Below, in pieces: positions 35,806 to 37,887 of a stretch of 37,887 bases of DNA; within the stretch, counting starts at the first letter, position 1; each line of letters starts with the position of its first letter. This DNA is from Paracoccaceae bacterium (GTDB taxonomy: Bacteria; Pseudomonadota; Alphaproteobacteria; Rhodobacterales; Rhodobacteraceae). Where the stretch lies: positions 1 to 37,887 of the forward strand of contig JAUZRU010000161.1 in the NCBI GenBank assembly GCA_030950185.1. Reading direction: 5' to 3'. The position numbers and the translations under genes are program-made. Under the pieces are notes generated by a model. The model had not been told where the DNA came from. It ran no database searches and saw only the letters and a list, made by a program, of their open reading frames with translations.

Positions 35806-35836
35806 CTGCATCGCAGTATTTCTTGCTGCAATGCAG
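35806..35836. promoter_or_regulatory. Tandem CTGC-N3-GCAG operators (PhaR-like)
   Basis: CTGCATCGCAG (35806-35816) and CTGCAATGCAG (35826-35836) are two palindromes with identical arms and 3-base centres, their centres 20 bp apart, close to two helical turns. Both are followed by TA. They lie between the candidate -10 element and the DUF1127 start codon, a position suited to repression. The pattern equals the CTGC-N3-GCAG operator that I recall for PhaR of Rhodobacter sphaeroides. Confidence 0.6.
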
Positions 35837-35864
35837 TAATATGCATCCGAGGCGCAATCGACAA
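35836..35864 (-). promoter_or_regulatory. Putative promoter of the DUF1127 gene
   Basis: On the minus strand TTGTCG (complement of 35859-35864) and TATTAC (complement of 35836-35841) are 17 bases apart, each matching 4 of 6 consensus positions, and TGC precedes the -10 region. Transcription would begin within or beside the first palindrome. Confidence 0.4.
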
Positions 35865-35967
35865 CGCGCAAAACTGCATAGCCGCCTTGCCGAAATCGAA
35901 AGGCTGAACATCTATTGCTGGCACCAACAACAGCAACGCAACCTTTGATAGAAGCGAAACACGTCCC

Positions 35968-36909
35968 ATGCCCGAACAACACGCGCCATCATCCCCCGGA
36001 TTGCTTAACTGGTCGCTGCTGATCTTTCTTGGCGTGATCTGGGGCGGCTCGTTCCCTGCCGTGTCGGTTGCCCTTGGCGGGTTCGGGCCGGTGACCATTG
36101 CCGCCCTGCGCATCACCATCGCCGCGGTGGTTCTGCTGGCGCTGGCATGGGCAAGCGGGCACCGTCTGCCCGGAACAAGGGGGCATGTTCAGCGCAAGAT
36201 CTGGCTGCACGCGCTTGGCATGGCCCTGTTTACCAACGCCCTGCCCTTTGTCGCGCTCAGCTGGGGGCAGCAATATGTGACCTCGGGCTTTGCCGGCATC
36301 ACCATGGCGGTCGTGCCGCTGGTCATCCTGCCGCTGGCGCATTTCCTGGTGCCTGGCGAACAGATGACCCCGCGCAAGGGGGTCGGCTTTGTGATCGGCT
36401 TTGTCGGGGTGGTGATCCTGATCGGGCCCGACACGCTGTTGCTGCGGGCCACGTCCACCACCGAAACACTGGCGCGCTTTGCCTGCCTTGCCGCCACGGT
36501 CTGTTATGCGCTGGGCTCGATCGTCACACGGCTTTCGCCGCCGGTTTCGCAGATATCCTTCAGCGCCGCGGCGCTGAGCATCGCCGCCGTGATCATGCTG
36601 CCCCTTGCATGGATTGCCGAAGGCACACCGATCGCGGCGCTGTCCACGGCGCCGACAGATGCCATCCTGGCGGTTGCCTATCTGGGCCTGATCCCGACGG
36701 CGCTGGCAACCGTTATCCTGGTGCGCATCATCCGTTCGGCCGGGCCCAGTTTCATGGGGCTGGTGAACTACCAGGTGCCAGTCTGGGCGGCAATCATGGG
36801 GGTCGTGTTCCTGTCGGAAACCCTGCCAACGCAGTTCATCACCGCGCTGGCGCTGATCCTTGGCGGGCTGGCCATTTCCCAGCGAGCGCCTGCGCCCCGC
36901 CCTGCATGA
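35968..36909 (+). CDS. DMT-family transporter (EamA domains)
   Basis: A 313-residue inner-membrane protein with about ten hydrophobic helices arranged as two EamA repeats (about 15-150 and 165-303). LIFLGVIWGGSFPAVSVAL at the start and the GFVIGFVGVVILIG loop are typical. Drug/metabolite transporters of this group export amino acids, purines or other small molecules; the substrate cannot be predicted. It is divergent from the DUF1127 gene and converges on glmM with 7 bases between stops. Confidence 0.88.
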   Translation: MPEQHAPSSPGLLNWSLLIFLGVIWGGSFPAVSVALGGFGPVTIAALRITIAAVVLLALAWASGHRLPGTRGHVQRKIWLHALGMALFTNALPFVALSWGQQYVTSGFAGITMAVVPLVILPLAHFLVPGEQMTPRKGVGFVIGFVGVVILIGPDTLLLRATSTTETLARFACLAATVCYALGSIVTRLSPPVSQISFSAAALSIAAVIMLPLAWIAEGTPIAALSTAPTDAILAVAYLGLIPTALATVILVRIIRSAGPSFMGLVNYQVPVWAAIMGVVFLSETLPTQFITALALILGGLAISQRAPAPRPA

Positions 36910-36916
36910 ACGGCGC

Positions 36917-37887
36917 TCAGGCGACCTTTTCCACCGCCGCCACGATGCTGCCGATGGTTTCTTCCAGCAGCGCCGGATCCTCGCATTCGCCCATCACCCG
37001 CACCAGCGGCTCGGTTCCCGATTTTCGGATCAACAGTCGGCCCTTGTCCTTGAGGCGCGCCTCGGCCCTTGAGATGACCTTTTGCACGCCATCATCCAGC
37101 AGTGGATCATTGCCAGGGGTGTAGCGCACATTTTTCAACAGCTGCGGGCACGGCTCGAACTGGCGGGTCAGGGCGCTGGCGGGCTGGCCGGTTTCCACCA
37201 TCGCCGCCAGGAATTGCAGCGCCGCGATCAGCCCGTCGCCGGTGGTGGCAAAATCGGTCATCACGATATGACCCGACTGTTCGCCACCCAGGTTGAAGCC
37301 GCCCGCGCGCATGGCCTCGACAACATAGCGGTCACCGACCCCCGTCCGCCGCATGCGGATATTATGTGTGTCAAGAAAACGCTCCAGCCCCAGATTCGAC
37401 ATGACGGTTGTGACCAGCGTACCGCCAACCAGGCGGCCCTCGCGCGCCCAGCGGGTGGCGATCAGCCCCATGATCTGGTCGCCATCGGCCACCTCGCCAT
37501 GTTCGTCGATGATCATCACCCTGTCGGCATCCCCATCCAGGCTGATCCCCATATCGGCGCCATGTTCCAGCACCATGCGCTGCGCCAGCCGGGTATCGGT
37601 CGAGCCGCAGCCCTCGTTGATGTTGAAGCCATCCGGCGACACCCCCACCGGCACCACCTCGGCGCCCAGCTCCCACAGCACCTCGGGGGCGGCGCGGTAG
37701 GCCGCGCCATTGGCGCAATCGACCACGATCTTCAGCCCGTCCAGCCGCCCGCGCCCCGGAAATGTCGTCTTGGCATATTCCACATAGCGCCCGCGCCCGT
37801 CCTCGATGCGCTGGGCGCTGCCGATGGCGGCGGGCTGGCACAGCTCGATATCGCCGGCAATGATGCGCTCGATTTCGGCCTCTGCCT
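36917..37887 (-). CDS. glmM: Phosphoglucosamine mutase (C-terminal part)
   Basis: About 323 residues up to the stop; the N-terminus with the phosphoserine loop lies beyond the right edge. The first visible residues are AEAEIERIIAGDIEL, and the frame runs unbroken. GlmM turns glucosamine-6-phosphate into glucosamine-1-phosphate for peptidoglycan and LPS. Visible motifs are VVDCANGAAY, the metal-binding DGDADR, GGEQSGHIV (substrate loop) and the C-terminal phosphate-binding RKSGTEPLVRVMGE. It converges on the EamA gene. Confidence 0.95.
   Translation of the reverse strand, partial: AEAEIERIIAGDIELCQPAAIGSAQRIEDGRGRYVEYAKTTFPGRGRLDGLKIVVDCANGAAYRAAPEVLWELGAEVVPVGVSPDGFNINEGCGSTDTRLAQRMVLEHGADMGISLDGDADRVMIIDEHGEVADGDQIMGLIATRWAREGRLVGGTLVTTVMSNLGLERFLDTHNIRMRRTGVGDRYVVEAMRAGGFNLGGEQSGHIVMTDFATTGDGLIAALQFLAAMVETGQPASALTRQFEPCPQLLKNVRYTPGNDPLLDDGVQKVISRAEARLKDKGRLLIRKSGTEPLVRVMGECEDPALLEETIGSIVAAVEKVA

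Overview
The window is a stretch of GC-rich alphaproteobacterial chromosome, most probably from a member of the Rhodobacteraceae (Rhodobacter/Roseobacter relatives). The family call rests on protein character and gene order: aerobic cobaltochelatase genes cobS-cobT, the run trpG-trpD-trpC-moaC-moeA-lexA facing comEC and followed by gltX-gltA, an alphaproteobacterial LexA with a GAAC-N7-GAAC operator, a CtrA-type TTAA-N7-TTAA site, and a DUF1127 gene. No database search was possible, so the genus is not resolved. Almost every base is coding; I see no insertion sequence, prophage, CRISPR array, tRNA or rRNA.

Layout. 1-18 is an exact match to the end of an Illumina adapter, so the left contig edge is technical. 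19-96 is the tail of gatB with a terminator, then an AT-rich spacer. 425-1917 holds a DUF4177 protein, a BolA protein (minus strand) and a J-domain protein. 2091-9646 is a plus-strand group linked to vitamin B12 (cobS, cobT, the B12-dependent ribonucleotide reductase nrdJ), interrupted by an Xaa-Pro aminopeptidase and a DUF427 protein. 9734-11945 holds two convergent envelope genes: an LpxR-type lipid A deacylase and a divergent polysaccharide deacetylase. 12085-16151 is a chain of five genes with 4-bp overlaps (trpGDC, moaC, moeA) joining tryptophan and molybdenum cofactor synthesis. lexA follows with its own promoter and SOS operator, converging on comEC. gltX and gltA come next.

The right half holds a DUF2189 membrane protein, ctaD (cytochrome aa3 oxidase subunit I), a DUF2244 protein, a YqeY-like protein, carA, a large membrane glycosyltransferase with an N-terminal MshEN domain, a GntR regulator, a HAD phosphatase, a UbiH-type hydroxylase, a class V aminotransferase, two overlapping Lrp/AsnC regulators divergent from ilvC, a DUF1127 protein, an EamA transporter, and the 5'-truncated glmM at the right edge.

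Most genes are housekeeping. The signals most worth following are: (1) the glycosyltransferase at 27432-29297, whose N-terminus carries both 24-residue MshEN half-motifs with the 5-residue spacing expected of a cyclic-di-GMP receptor, and whose gene has a perfect CtrA-type site upstream; (2) two CTGC-N3-GCAG palindromes 20 bp apart in the promoter of the DUF1127 gene, matching the operator I recall for the polyhydroxybutyrate regulator PhaR; (3) the LexA operator overlapping its own -10 element; (4) the paired Lrp/AsnC genes facing ilvC; (5) an 8-bp inverted repeat just upstream of trpG. I did not find a wholly new multi-gene system; the glycosyltransferase and its control region is the best candidate for undescribed biology.
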